Shown here piece by piece: positions 7,658-16,263 of a DNA stretch of 64,000 nt. The DNA lies in the NCBI RefSeq assembly GCF_965342175.1, contig NZ_CBDRBL010000002.1:98517-162516 (forward strand), read 5' to 3'. Within the stretch, counting starts at the first letter, position 1; each line of letters opens with the position of its first letter. This DNA comes from Actinacidiphila sp965342175. GTDB lineage: Bacteria > Actinomycetota > Actinomycetes > Streptomycetales > Streptomycetaceae. Under the pieces are notes generated by a model. The model saw nothing but the letters and a program-made list of their open reading frames with translations. It did no database searches and had not been told where the DNA came from. A program made the position numbers and the translations under genes.

Positions 7658-8695
7658 CCGTCCCGCGCGCCCCCGGAGGCGCTCCGCGACCTCGGCCGGT
7701 TCGGCGATCGCGACCGGGCGCCGCTCCCGGCGCGAGACCTCGCACGCCTCCGCCACGAGCAGCGCGGCGAGCGCCTCCCGCCCGTCGCAGGGATTGCCCG
7801 ATCGGCCCGTCACCACCCGCAGGAAGGCGTCGATCTCCGCCCGGTAGGCGTCCCCGAAACGGTCCACGAAGCCGGTCCACGGATCCGGCACGCCCGGCGC
7901 CGCGCCCGGTTCCACGGAGGTGACCGGCGTCCGGGGGCCGACGCCGACCGCGATCTGGTCCAGTGTCCCGGCGAGTTCCATGCGGATGTCGTACCCGGCC
8001 CCGTTGTAGCGCGTGGAGGTGGCGGTCGCGAGGGTGCCGTCGTCGAGGGTGAGGAGGGCCGCCGCGGTGTCCACGTCGCCCGCCGCGCGGAAGAAGTCCG
8101 CGCCGCCCGCGGTGCCCGTGGCGTACACCTCGACGACCTCGCGTCCGGTCACCCACCGCACCGCGTCGAAGTCGTGGATCAGGCAGTCCCGATAGATCCC
8201 GCCGGACAGCGGCACGAACTCCGGCGGCGGGGGCGCCATGTCGGAGGTCAGCGCCCGCACGGTGTGCAGCCGTCCCAGTCGGCCGGCCCGGACTGCTTCC
8301 CGGGCGGCCCGGTAGCCGGGGTCGAAGCGGCGCTGGAAGCCCATCTGCAGGACGGTGCCGGCCTCCTCCACCTCGCGCAGTGCGGTGACCGTCGACTCCA
8401 GGTCGAGGGCGACCGGTTTCTCGCAGTACACCGGGAGCCCGGCCCGCACCGCGCGGGAGATCAGCTCCGCGTGCGAGGAGGTCGCGGAGGCGATGACCAC
8501 CGCGTCCGCGCCTTCGGCGAACGCCGCCTCGACCGAGGACGCCGCCCGCACACCGGGGCCCAGTCGTGCGGCGGCCCCGGCGGCCCGCCGGGCGTCGGCG
8601 TCGGCGAGGACGAGTTCCGAGACCTCGGGGTGGTCATGGAGGGTGGCCGCGTGGAAGGAGCCGAGGCGCCCCACGCCGAACAGGACGACGCGCAT
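7652..8695 (-). CDS. Gfo/Idh/MocA family oxidoreductase (inositol-dehydrogenase-like)
   Basis: 347 residues with an N-terminal NAD(P)-binding Rossmann domain (VVLFGVGRLGSFHA), the conserved YCEKPVAL catalytic-lysine motif near residue 94 and a C-terminal domain with LIHDFDAVRW, the usual D-x-x-x-x-W segment of this family. Members oxidise or reduce cyclitols and sugars. It lies 201 bases downstream of a second family member on the same strand, and both sit next to the inositol gene block, so a role on inositol isomers (scyllo or chiro) or a related sugar is the best inference. The ATG at 8695 is followed at once by the FGVGRLG fold. The intergenic repeat array upstream lies between it and iolG. 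Confidence 0.82.
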   Translation of the reverse strand: MRVVLFGVGRLGSFHAATLHDHPEVSELVLADADARRAAGAAARLGPGVRAASSVEAAFAEGADAVVIASATSSHAELISRAVRAGLPVYCEKPVALDLESTVTALREVEEAGTVLQMGFQRRFDPGYRAAREAVRAGRLGRLHTVRALTSDMAPPPPEFVPLSGGIYRDCLIHDFDAVRWVTGREVVEVYATGTAGGADFFRAAGDVDTAAALLTLDDGTLATATSTRYNGAGYDIRMELAGTLDQIAVGVGPRTPVTSVEPGAAPGVPDPWTGFVDRFGDAYRAEIDAFLRVVTGRSGNPCDGREALAALLVAEACEVSRRERRPVAIAEPAEVAERLRGRAGRS

Positions 8696-8718
8696 GGTGG
8701 TGCGGGTCCTTTCTGACG

Positions 8719-8834
8719 GTCTCGCAGGTCTCGCAGGTCTCGCAGGTCTCGCGGTCCACGGGTCCCGCTCGTCTCATCGATCGCGCACTCGCGGGTCCAC
8801 GGGTCCACGGGTCCGCGGGAGGCGCGGGAGGCGC
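8719..8834. repeat. Compound short tandem repeats in an intergenic gap
   Basis: Three unit types follow one another between the two dehydrogenase genes. Four copies of the 9-mer GTCTCGCAG (8719-8754, last copy with one change) come first. Then there are three copies of the 8-mer GGGTCCAC (8793-8816, last copy with one change), and last two copies of GGGAGGCGC (8817-8834). No coding sequence covers them. Confidence 0.9.
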
Positions 8835-8896
8835 GGGCGGGGGCCAGGGAGTGACCTCCCACCCCGCGCCGGATCCAGGAGGTCGAGGAAGGCGCC

Positions 8897-9916
8897 TCAG
8901 CGGTAGAACGCGGGGCGGTCGGCCAGTTCGACCTCGACGCGCCCGCCCGTGCTCTGCGAGCGGACACCGGCCTCGCAGACCGCGGCGGCGGCGTAGCCGT
9001 CCCAGACGCTGGGGCCGGTGACCTCACCGCGCCGGGTGGCGTCGACCCACGCCTGGACCTCGCGGTCGTAGGCGTCGGCGAAGCGCTCCACGAAGTCCTG
9101 GGCGATCCTGCCGCCCCAGCGGCCCGCGGTGTTGACCAGCAGGTCGTGCGCGTCGCCGATGCGGGCGCTGCCGCGTTCGCAGACCGCCTCGGCCTGCACC
9201 TGGTAGCCGAAGCCGCAGTTGAGGTAGACCTCGACGTCGACGACCGCCCCGCCGTCGGTCTCGAAGACCACGAACTGCGGGTCGTCCAGGCCCTGCGGCG
9301 CGTGGGAGGACGGGCGCGGGCGCAGCACGGTGACGGCGGTGATCTCCTGCCCCAGCAGCCAGCGGGTCACGTCCATCTCGTGGACGAGCGAGTCGTTGAC
9401 GAGGTTGGCGTTGGTGAAGCCGGGCGGGATGCTCGCGTTGCGGTGCCGGTTGTGCAGCATCAGCGGGCGGCCCAGTTCACCGCTGTCGAGCAGGGCCTTG
9501 AGCTTCGTGTACTCCGCGTCGTAGCGCCGCATGAAGCCGACCTGCACCCGCCGGTGCCCCAGCCTCTGCTCGGCCTCCATCACCCGCAGCGCCGAGGCGG
9601 CATCCGGTGTGAGCGGCTTCTCGCACAGCACCGGCAGGTCGTGCGCGAAGGCCGTGAGCAGCGCCGCCTCGTGGGCGGGGCCGGGCGAGGCGATGAGGAC
9701 GGCCTCCACATCGGCAGCGGCCATCGCCGCCGCGGGGTCGGTGTAGGCGGTGCAGCCCTCGATGCCGTCGGCGACCGCCTTCACGCGCTCGGCGTCGACG
9801 TCGACGACGGCGGTCACCCGGGCGCCGCTCACGACGTCGTTGATGCGGCGTACGTGGTCGGCGCCCATCTTGCCGGTACCGATGACGGCGACCCCGAGCG
9901 GTCCGTGCTGCGTCAT
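8897..9916 (-). CDS. iolG: myo-inositol 2-dehydrogenase (Gfo/Idh/MocA)
   Basis: 339 residues from the ATG at 9916, which has AAAGGGAAG upstream; a frame extension to 9955 has no ribosome site. The Rossmann motif VAVIGTGKMGADHV, LCEKPLTPDA with the catalytic lysine, MRRYDAEYTKLK, and LVHEMDVTRWLLGQE with the conserved catalytic Asp/Trp region match actinobacterial inositol 2-dehydrogenases. It oxidises myo-inositol to 2-keto-myo-inositol with NAD+, the first step of inositol catabolism. It is 31 bases downstream of an IolE-like gene and divergent from iolC-B-D, so it should share regulation with the inositol cluster. Which of the two dehydrogenases here is the main IolG is inferred from position. 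Confidence 0.85.
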   Translation of the reverse strand: MTQHGPLGVAVIGTGKMGADHVRRINDVVSGARVTAVVDVDAERVKAVADGIEGCTAYTDPAAAMAAADVEAVLIASPGPAHEAALLTAFAHDLPVLCEKPLTPDAASALRVMEAEQRLGHRRVQVGFMRRYDAEYTKLKALLDSGELGRPLMLHNRHRNASIPPGFTNANLVNDSLVHEMDVTRWLLGQEITAVTVLRPRPSSHAPQGLDDPQFVVFETDGGAVVDVEVYLNCGFGYQVQAEAVCERGSARIGDAHDLLVNTAGRWGGRIAQDFVERFADAYDREVQAWVDATRRGEVTGPSVWDGYAAAAVCEAGVRSQSTGGRVEVELADRPAFYR

Positions 9917-9947
9917 GATGCGTGTCTTCCCTTTCGTGGGCGGTGCG

Positions 9948-10859
9948 TCAGGCACCGCAGGAGCGCAGGAACTTCCGGGTGCGCTGCGCGATGGGCAGCG
10001 GCCGCTCCGGCTCGCAGGGGTACATGTCCTGCTCGACGATGGCGAACAGGTCGACGCCCAGGCCCTGCGCCGCGGCCAGCACCGGCTCCAGGGCGGGTAC
10101 CCCGCCCGGGGGCTCGCACATGACCCCGCGCTGCACGGCCGGGCCGAAGGGGATCTGGTTCTTCACGACGTCGGCGAGGATCTCCGGGTCGACCTGCTTC
10201 AGGTGCAGATAGCCGATCCGCTCGCCGTAGGTCTCGATGAGCTTGACGCTGTCGCCGCCGCAGTAGGCGTAGTGGCCGGTGTCCAGGCAGAGGCTCACCA
10301 GGCCCGGGTCGGTGGCGTCGAGGAAGCGCTCGACGTGCTCCTCGGTGTCGATGTGCGTGTCGGCGTGCGGGTGGACCACGATGTCCAGGCCGTAGGTGTC
10401 GCGGACCTGGCGGCCCAGCCGCTCCATGCCGGTGGCGAGGTGTCCCCACTGCTCGGCGGTGAGCTCGCGCGGCTCGATGACCTCGGCGGTCTTGTCGTCG
10501 CGCCAGAAGGAGGGGATGACCACCAGATGCCGGGCGTCCATGGCCTGGGCGAGCGCGGCGACCTGGCCGACGTGCTCCCAGGTGGCGTCCCACACCGACG
10601 GGCCGCGGTGCAGGGAGGTGAAGACCGTGCCCGCGGAGACCTTCAGCCCCCGGCGCGCGGTCTCCTCGGTGAGCCGGGCGGGGTCGGTCGGCAGGTAGCC
10701 GTACGGGCCGAGCTCGATCCACTCGTAGCCGGACTCGCAGACCTCGTCGAGGAAGCGCTGCCAGGGCACCTGCCGCGGGTCGTCGGGGAACCAGACGCCC
10801 CACGAGTCGGGCGCGGAGCCGATCCGGATCCGGTCCAGAACGGGGGAGGGGGCAGTCAT
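9948..10859 (-). CDS. iolE: Sugar phosphate isomerase/epimerase family, IolE-like inosose dehydratase
   Basis: 303 residues from the ATG at 10859 (MTAPSPVLDRIRIG), with GAGGAG eight bases upstream. It is an AP-endonuclease-type TIM barrel: APDSWGVWFPDD near the N-terminus, EWIELGPYGYL, HPHADTHIDT with metal-binding histidines, LCLDTGHYAYCGGD, and HLKQVDPEI. Family members include IolE (2-keto-myo-inositol dehydratase) and IolI/IolH. The APDSWGVWF start and the position before iolG favour IolE. It would convert 2-keto-myo-inositol to the dione that IolD hydrolyses. Alternative: an inosose isomerase. No other IolE candidate is in the window. Confidence 0.75.
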   Translation of the reverse strand: MTAPSPVLDRIRIGSAPDSWGVWFPDDPRQVPWQRFLDEVCESGYEWIELGPYGYLPTDPARLTEETARRGLKVSAGTVFTSLHRGPSVWDATWEHVGQVAALAQAMDARHLVVIPSFWRDDKTAEVIEPRELTAEQWGHLATGMERLGRQVRDTYGLDIVVHPHADTHIDTEEHVERFLDATDPGLVSLCLDTGHYAYCGGDSVKLIETYGERIGYLHLKQVDPEILADVVKNQIPFGPAVQRGVMCEPPGGVPALEPVLAAAQGLGVDLFAIVEQDMYPCEPERPLPIAQRTRKFLRSCGA

Positions 10860-11004
10860 GAGGAGGGCTCCTCTCACCGGTCGCCGCGGGACCGGTCGTG
10901 GTTCGGCAGGGCGCCCCGGCAGGGCGGTGGTACGGATGCCCGCGGAGCTCCGTTGTCCCGCTGGAAGCTTCGCCGTCCGGCCGGGCAGCCGTCAAGAGTT
11001 GGTC

Positions 11005-11027
11005 CTGACATACGGACGTCATGTCAG
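11005..11027. promoter_or_regulatory. Inverted repeat CTGACAT-N9-ATGTCAG, candidate operator
   Basis: Two perfect 7-bp arms flank ACGGACGTC in the 191-bp leader of the leftward iolE-iolG genes. The half site ATGTCAG recurs at 21462 before the GntR gene. Related GGAC(A/G)T motifs occur in the iolC divergent promoter. A binding site for the nearby GntR protein is inferred. Confidence 0.6.
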
Positions 11028-11050
11028 CTCTGAGGAGGCCGCCGCGGCTG

Positions 11051-11944
11051 TCACGGGGCGGGGCGGCCCCCGCCCGCTTCCTCGCGTTCGGGCAGCCCCG
11101 GTTCGGGCGGTTCCTCCGGGGCCACACCGCCGACCTGGCTCAGTTCGTGCCTGAGCGCGGCCAGTTCGGCGCCGCCGGCCATGTGGTGGGTGAGCTCCTC
11201 CAAGGTGACGTCCCCGCGGCCCGCGCTCAGTTCCGGCGTGCCCAGCCGCAGCACGCAGAAGTGGTCGCCCACCAGGAACGCGTGGTGCGGGTTGTGGGTG
11301 ATGAGGACGACGCCCAGCCCCCTGTCGCGTGCGGCCGCGATGTACTTCAGGACCACCCCCGACTGCTTGACGCCCAGCGCCGCCGTCGGCTCGTCCAGGA
11401 CGAGCACCCGCGCGCCGAAGTGGACGGCGCGGGCGATGGCCACGGACTGCCGCTGGCCGCCGGAGAGGGTGCCGATGGGCTGTTCCAGGTCGTCCAGGAC
11501 GATGCCCATCGCCCGCAGTTCCCCGTCCGCGGTCTCTTTCATCCGGGCGATGTCGAGGCGGCGTACGGGCCAGGGGCCGCGGGTCAGTTCGGAGCCGAGG
11601 AAGAAGTTGCGCCAGACGGGCATCAGGGGCACGGTCGCCAGATCCTGGTAGACGGCGGCGATGCCGCGGTCCAGGGCCTCCCGCGGGCTGCTGAGTCGTA
11701 CAGGTGCGCCGTCGATGCGGAACTCGCCCTCGGTGTGCTGGTGCAGCCCGGAGACGATCTTGATCAGGGTGGACTTGCCGGCGCCGTTGTCGCCGAGGAC
11801 GCAGGTGACCTGCCCCGGCCGGACGGACAGCTCGACCCCGTGCAGGGCGCGGACGTTGCCGTAGCTCTTGCCCACCCCGACCAGGTCGACGAGGGGCGCG
11901 GGGGCGGGGGCGGCGCCGCCCGGTGCGGTGCTGGCGGTGGTCAT
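11051..11944 (-). CDS. Sugar ABC importer ATPase, single domain (inositol region, copy 1)
   Basis: 297 residues from the ATG at 11944, with a GGAGGTGA ribosome site. One nucleotide-binding domain only, unlike the two-domain RbsA/MglA type: Walker A LGDNGAGKSTLIK, signature LSGGQRQSVAIARA, Walker B VLVLDEPTAAL and switch LITHNPHHA. It powers uptake of a sugar or cyclitol together with the permease and lipoprotein encoded just upstream on the same strand (5-base gap). A short Ala/Pro-rich N-terminal and an acidic C-terminal tail flank the domain. Substrate myo-inositol is inferred from the surrounding iol genes. A close paralogue is encoded at 24374-25153. Confidence 0.88.
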   Translation of the reverse strand: MTTASTAPGGAAPAPAPLVDLVGVGKSYGNVRALHGVELSVRPGQVTCVLGDNGAGKSTLIKIVSGLHQHTEGEFRIDGAPVRLSSPREALDRGIAAVYQDLATVPLMPVWRNFFLGSELTRGPWPVRRLDIARMKETADGELRAMGIVLDDLEQPIGTLSGGQRQSVAIARAVHFGARVLVLDEPTAALGVKQSGVVLKYIAAARDRGLGVVLITHNPHHAFLVGDHFCVLRLGTPELSAGRGDVTLEELTHHMAGGAELAALRHELSQVGGVAPEEPPEPGLPEREEAGGGRPAP

Positions 11945-11949
11945 CGGGC

Positions 11950-13032
11950 TCACCTCCGGGTCGCCGTGCGGCGGACCCACAGATTGACGAGGGTGGCGAT
12001 CAGGAGCATCACGCCGAGGAAGAACGTGAACCAGTCAGGGTTCCAGTTGGCGTAGACGATGCCCTGCGAGACCATCCCGAAGATGAAGGCGCCGACCACG
12101 GCCCCGATCGCGGACCCGTGGCCGCCGGTGAGCAGGCAGCCGCCGATGACCGCCGCGATGATGTACAGGAACTCGTTGCCGACGCCTTCGCCGGACTGCA
12201 CCGCGCGGAACGAGAACAGCAGGTGCATGCCGGTGAACCAGGCGCCGAAGCCCACGGCCGTGAACAGCGCGATCTTGGTGAAGGCCACCGGTACGCCGAC
12301 GGCTCGCGCGCTGTCCTTGTCGCCGCCGACCGCGAAGATCCAGTTGCCGAACCTGGTGCGCAGCAGGACCCAGGTGGCGAGCGCGGCGAAGCCGAGCCAC
12401 CACAGCACCGTCACCTTGAGCCGGACCCCGCCGATGCCGATCTCCGAGGCGAACACCGCGCGCGCCTGGGCGAAGCCGTCCATGTCGCTGATGGAGTCGG
12501 TGGCGACGTTGCCGGTGAAGACCTTGGTGACCGCCAGATTGAGTCCCTGCAGCATCAGGAAGGTGGCCAGGGTGATGAGGAAGCTGGGCAGCCCCGTCCT
12601 CACCAGCAGGTAGCCGTTGAGCGTCCCGACGCCCAGGGACACCACCAGGGCGACGGCCACGCCGGTCCACACGTTCATGCTCAGCTGGAAGCTGAACATG
12701 CTCGCGGTCAGGGCGGACGCGGTGACCGCGACGCCGGCCGAGAGGTCGAACTCGCCGCCGATCATCAGCAGCGCCACGGGCAGCGCCATGATGCCCATGA
12801 CCGACGCCTGGTAGAGCACGGTCGCCAGCGAGCCCGCCTCGCGGAAGGACGGCGCCACCGCGAAGAAGAAGAGGTAGACCGCGACGGCGGCGATCAGCGC
12901 GCCGGTCTCCGGGCGGGCCAGTGCCCGGCGCAGCAGCGGGCGTGCGGCGGCGCGGCCGTCCGCCGAGGGGGCCGGGGCCGCGGGCGGTGGCGGGGACTGC
13001 GCTGGGGCGGCGGTCCGCGGCACAGGGATCAC
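11950..13032 (-). CDS. Sugar ABC importer permease (inositol region, copy 1)
   Basis: 360 residues from a GTG at 13032 that overlaps the lipoprotein stop by four bases (GTGA); the same frame is open much further but that part is a shadow of the lipoprotein gene. After a ~30-residue Pro/Ala-rich cytoplasmic start come 8-10 hydrophobic segments of the BPD_transp_2/RbsC type (ETGALIAAVAVYLFFFA, GIMALPVALLMIGGEFDLSAG, FLITLATFLMLQGLNL, VLWWLGFAALATWVL, FLYIIAAVIGGCLLTGG). IGGEFDLSAG and YIIAAVIGG are family signatures. It forms the membrane channel for the solute delivered by the lipoprotein. Nearly the same protein is encoded at 23355-24377. Confidence 0.9.
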   Translation of the reverse strand: MIPVPRTAAPAQSPPPPAAPAPSADGRAAARPLLRRALARPETGALIAAVAVYLFFFAVAPSFREAGSLATVLYQASVMGIMALPVALLMIGGEFDLSAGVAVTASALTASMFSFQLSMNVWTGVAVALVVSLGVGTLNGYLLVRTGLPSFLITLATFLMLQGLNLAVTKVFTGNVATDSISDMDGFAQARAVFASEIGIGGVRLKVTVLWWLGFAALATWVLLRTRFGNWIFAVGGDKDSARAVGVPVAFTKIALFTAVGFGAWFTGMHLLFSFRAVQSGEGVGNEFLYIIAAVIGGCLLTGGHGSAIGAVVGAFIFGMVSQGIVYANWNPDWFTFFLGVMLLIATLVNLWVRRTATRR

Positions 13033-14042
13033 CGGGTGCCCTTCGCGGCGAACGCGGCGACGGACGCGACGTTGTCCTTGTCGACGAAGGCCGGGCCGGT
13101 CAGCACCGGCGCCACACCGCCGCCGCTGACGTTGCCGTTGGTCCTGTAGAGCCACAGGGAGTCGACGGCCAGATAGCCCTGCAGATAGGGCTGCTGGTCG
13201 ACGGCGAACTGCACCCCGCCGTCCTGGACGGCCTTGACCAGGTCCTTGTTGAGGTCGAATGTGCCGACCTTCGCCTTGCTGCCGGCGTCCGCCACCGACT
13301 GCACGGCGGTCAGGGCGAAGGGCGCGCCCAGGGTGACGACATAGTCGATGCCGTCGTCCTGCTTCAGCTTGGCCGTGATCGTGGACTTCACCGACGGCAT
13401 GTCCGTGCCGTTGACGTAGAGGTTCTCGGTCTTCCCCTTGAACGTCTTCTTCACGCCGGCGCAGCGGGCCTCCAGGGCGACATGGCCCTGTTCGTGGATC
13501 ACGCACAGGTTGTGCCGGGCGCCCAGGTCGTTGAGCTTCTCGCCCAGCGCCTCACCGGCGACGCTCTCGTCCTGGCCGAAGTACTGCAGCAGCCCCTGCT
13601 CCTTCCAGTCGTCCAGGCCCGCGTTGAACCCGACCACCGGGATGCCCGCGGCCTCGGCCTTGGCGACGACGTCCTTCATGGCGTCGGGCTTGGCAAGGGT
13701 GACGGCTATGCCGTCGACCTTCTGGTCGATCGCGTTCTGGATCAGGTTGGCCTGGGTCGCGGCGTTGGGGTCGTTGGAGTAGACCAGCTCCACGTTGTCC
13801 TTGGCGGCGGCGGCCTGCGCGCCCTTGCGGATCAGGTCCCAGAAGGTGTCGCCGGGGGCGGCGTGGGTGACCATCGCGATCTTGATCCGGGGGGTTCCGG
13901 CCTTTCCCGCGGCGGGGGCGTCCGCCGACTCCTCGGACTTCTTCCCGCCTGAGCTGCTGGAACAGCCGGCTGTGAGGAGGAGCGCCGCGGTGGAGAGGGC
14001 GGCGACGGCAAGGGTCCGACGGTTTATGCGAATGCGTTCCAC
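13029..14042 (-). CDS. Sugar-binding lipoprotein of ABC importer (copy 1)
   Basis: 337 residues from a GTG at 14042 placed nine bases after GAGG; an ATG at 14057 lacks a ribosome site. The N-terminus is a lipoprotein signal (VERIRINRRTLAVAAL..., lipobox LTAGC), so the mature protein is tethered outside the membrane. The body is a periplasmic-binding-protein type I fold of the ribose/inositol class: IAMVTHAAPGDTFWD, AIDQKVDGIAVTLAKPDAM, AAGIPVVGFNAG, FGQDESVAGEALG, VTLGAPFALTAV and QQPYLQGYLAVDSLW. It captures the substrate for the permease. First gene of the SBP-permease-ATPase operon, transcribed divergently from iolC. Confidence 0.9.
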   Translation of the reverse strand: MERIRINRRTLAVAALSTAALLLTAGCSSSSGGKKSEESADAPAAGKAGTPRIKIAMVTHAAPGDTFWDLIRKGAQAAAAKDNVELVYSNDPNAATQANLIQNAIDQKVDGIAVTLAKPDAMKDVVAKAEAAGIPVVGFNAGLDDWKEQGLLQYFGQDESVAGEALGEKLNDLGARHNLCVIHEQGHVALEARCAGVKKTFKGKTENLYVNGTDMPSVKSTITAKLKQDDGIDYVVTLGAPFALTAVQSVADAGSKAKVGTFDLNKDLVKAVQDGGVQFAVDQQPYLQGYLAVDSLWLYRTNGNVSGGGVAPVLTGPAFVDKDNVASVAAFAAKGTR

Positions 14043-14134
14043 GTTCCAACACCTCATTGCGGTGGGAGGGAGAAGGGGACGGACGTGTTCACATGGCCGG
14101 TGCTGCACGGGAGCAAACCCCTCGCGGGGTCCCC

Positions 14135-14175
14135 TGTCAAGGTTTTGTCAAGACATCAATGCATATGGACATGAC
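14135..14175 (-). promoter_or_regulatory. Leftward promoter/operator region of the importer operon
   Basis: On the left strand two TTGACA boxes (complement of 14146-14151 and 14135-14140) lie just before the lipoprotein gene. Upstream is the motif GACATCAATGCATATGGACATGAC in two overlapping GACAT steps, resembling the sites at 11005 and 14231. No clear -10 box is seen. Confidence 0.4.
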
Positions 14176-14230
14176 GGCAGAGGGGGCGTCCGCTCCGACG
14201 CCGGCCCTGCCTGACGGACCGTTGGTTCGT

Positions 14231-14276
14231 ATGTAAGGACATAGCGTTGACATCCCGCGACCGGGAGGGCTAGACC
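14231..14276 (+). promoter_or_regulatory. iolC promoter with overlapping operator-like repeat
   Basis: TTGACA (14247-14252), an 18-bp spacer and TAGACC (14271-14276) form a sigma70-type promoter about 50 bases before the iolC ATG. Immediately upstream is ATGTAAGGACAT (14231-14242), an inverted repeat with 4-bp arms sharing the GGACAT step of the nearby sites. This suggests regulator control at the -35 region. Confidence 0.55.
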
Positions 14277-14328
14277 TGACAGGGCCGCAGAGCGGGGCCC
14301 CGGTGACACGCGACGAGGAGTCACACCC

Positions 14329-15276
14329 ATGACCGAGCCGTACGACCTGATCACCATGGGCCGGATCGGCGTGGACCTCTACCCGCTGCAGACCGGAGTC
14401 CCGCTGCCCCAGGTCGAGACGTTCGGCAAGTTCCTCGGCGGCTCGGCCACCAACGTCGCGGTCGCCGCGGCGCGCCTCGGCCGTACCACCGCCGTCATCA
14501 CCCGAACCGGCGACGACCCCTTCGGCGCCTACTGCCGCCAGGCGCTGGGGGAGTTCGGGGTCGACGACCGCTACGTCGGCACGGTGGCCGCGTACCCGAC
14601 GCCGGTCACCTTCTGCGAGATCTTCCCGCCGGACGACTTCCCGCTCTACTTCTACCGGCTCCCCAAGGCCCCCGACCTCGAGATCCACGCCGGCGAACTG
14701 GACCTCGACGCCGTGCGGGCCGCCCGGGTCTTCTGGACGACGGGGACCGGGCTGTGCGCGGAGCCCAGCCGCACCGCCACCCTCGCCGCCCTCGAGGCCC
14801 GGGGATGGCGCGGCACCACGGTCTTCGACCTCGACTGGCGCCCCATGTTCTGGAACGACCCCGAGGAGGCCCGGCCCCACTACGCGCGGGCCCTGTCGTC
14901 GGCCACCGTCGCTGTCGGGAACCTCGACGAGTGCGAGGTCGCCACCGGGGTACGGCAGCCGCGGGCCGCCGCCCAGGCACTGCTCGACGCCGGCGTCGAA
15001 CTCGCCGTCGTCAAGCAGGGCCCGAAGGGCGTCCTGGCCGTCCACCGCGACGGCAGCACCGCCGAAGTGCCGCCGGTGCCCGTCGAGGTGGTCAACGGGC
15101 TCGGCGCGGGCGACGCCTTCGGCGGCTCGCTGTGCCACGGCCTGCTCGCCGGCTGGGACCTGGAGCGGATCATGCGCCACGCCAACGCGGCGGGCGCGCT
15201 CGTGGCCTCCCGGCTGGCCTGCTCCTCCGCGATGCCCACCGCGGCGGAGGTCCAGGACCTCCTCGGCCGCGGCTGA
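14329..15276 (+). CDS. iolC: 5-dehydro-2-deoxygluconokinase
   Basis: 315 residues of the PfkB kinase family. The start MTEPYDLITMGRIGVDLYP and the motif GGSATNVAVAAARLG are characteristic of IolC, and the C-terminal VNGLGAGDAFGGSLCHGLL carries the catalytic aspartate. FDLDWRPMFW is another IolC-type segment. It phosphorylates 2-deoxy-5-keto-D-gluconate with ATP in inositol breakdown. It has a good ribosome site (CGACGAGGAG) and is the first gene of iolC-aldolase-iolB-iolD, reading away from the importer operon. Confidence 0.93.
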   Translation: MTEPYDLITMGRIGVDLYPLQTGVPLPQVETFGKFLGGSATNVAVAAARLGRTTAVITRTGDDPFGAYCRQALGEFGVDDRYVGTVAAYPTPVTFCEIFPPDDFPLYFYRLPKAPDLEIHAGELDLDAVRAARVFWTTGTGLCAEPSRTATLAALEARGWRGTTVFDLDWRPMFWNDPEEARPHYARALSSATVAVGNLDECEVATGVRQPRAAAQALLDAGVELAVVKQGPKGVLAVHRDGSTAEVPPVPVEVVNGLGAGDAFGGSLCHGLLAGWDLERIMRHANAAGALVASRLACSSAMPTAAEVQDLLGRG

Positions 15277-15308
15277 CGGCCCGTCCTCTGCCCGAAAGCG
15301 AGCTCCTG

Positions 15309-16187
15309 ATGAGCATCAGCATCTCCGACCTGGTGAACGTGCGGACCCACCACCCCGAGGCGATCGCCGAGGCCGCCGCCCGCCGCGCCCGCCGCCCGCT
15401 CGTCGGCGACGGCGGCCGGCTGATGATCCTCGCCGCGGACCATCCCGCGCGCGGCGCCTTCGCCGTGGGGGACCGCGAGTTCGCGATGGCCAACCGCGTC
15501 GACCTGCTGGAGCGGCTGTGCACGGCGCTCGCCCGCCCCGGGGTGGACGGGGTCCTCGGCACCGCGGACATCCTGGAGGACCTGCTGCTGCTCGGCGCGC
15601 TGGAGGGAAAGGTCGTCATGGGGTCGATGAACCGCGGCGGCCTGGCCGGCGCCTCCTTCGAGCTCGACGACCGCTTCACAGGCCACCGCGCCCAGGACAT
15701 AGCCCGGCTCGGCTTCGACGCGGGCAAGCTGCTGCTGCGCATCAGCTACGACGACAGCGGTTCGCTGAGCACCATGGTCGCCACCGCCCGCGCCATCGAC
15801 GAGATGGCCGAGCACCAGCTGCCGGTCTTCGTCGAGCCCTTCATATCCCGGCGCGTCGCCGGGCGGGTGCGCAACGACCTCAGCGCGGAGGCCGTCACCA
15901 CGTCCATCGCCATCGCCTCGGGGCTCGCGGGAACCTCCGCCTACACCTGGCTCAAGGTGCCCGTCACCGAGGACGTCGACGACATGGCCACCGTCATGGA
16001 GACCTCCACCCTCCCCGCCGTGCTGCTGGGGGGCGAGGCGGGCAGGGAACAGGACGCGGTCTACGAGAAGTGGCGCAAGGCGCTGCGCCTGCCCACGGTC
16101 CAGGGCCTGGTCGCCGGCCGCAGCCTGCTCTATCCGGCGGAGGGCAGCGTGGAGACCGCCGTCGACACCGCCGTCGGTCTGCTGTGA
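15309..16187 (+). CDS. Class I aldolase-like protein of the actinobacterial iol cluster (Cgl0158/IolJ-like)
   Basis: 292 residues from the ATG at 15309. The sequence LMILAADHPARGAFAVG near the N-terminus, GVDGVLGTADILEDLL, GKVVMGSMNRGGLAG and YTWLKVPVTEDV with a candidate Schiff-base lysine match the DeoC/FbaB-type aldolases found between iolC and iolB in actinobacteria. By position it should cleave 2-deoxy-5-keto-gluconate 6-phosphate to dihydroxyacetone phosphate and malonate semialdehyde, the IolJ step, though it is not the Bacillus type of IolJ. No other aldolase is present in the cluster, which supports the role. Spacing to iolC is 32 bases. Confidence 0.8.
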   Translation: MSISISDLVNVRTHHPEAIAEAAARRARRPLVGDGGRLMILAADHPARGAFAVGDREFAMANRVDLLERLCTALARPGVDGVLGTADILEDLLLLGALEGKVVMGSMNRGGLAGASFELDDRFTGHRAQDIARLGFDAGKLLLRISYDDSGSLSTMVATARAIDEMAEHQLPVFVEPFISRRVAGRVRNDLSAEAVTTSIAIASGLAGTSAYTWLKVPVTEDVDDMATVMETSTLPAVLLGGEAGREQDAVYEKWRKALRLPTVQGLVAGRSLLYPAEGSVETAVDTAVGLL

Positions 16188-16263
16188 CAGCCCGTTGCGA
16201 CAAGCCGCCGCGACATGCCGTTGCGACACCCCCGTCGAACCGTGAGAAGTGCGAGGCCCTTGC

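Noticed and set aside
8719..8834. The tandem repeats considered as a CRISPR array
   Set aside because: Units are 8-9 bp, directly adjacent, with no spacers and no cas genes.
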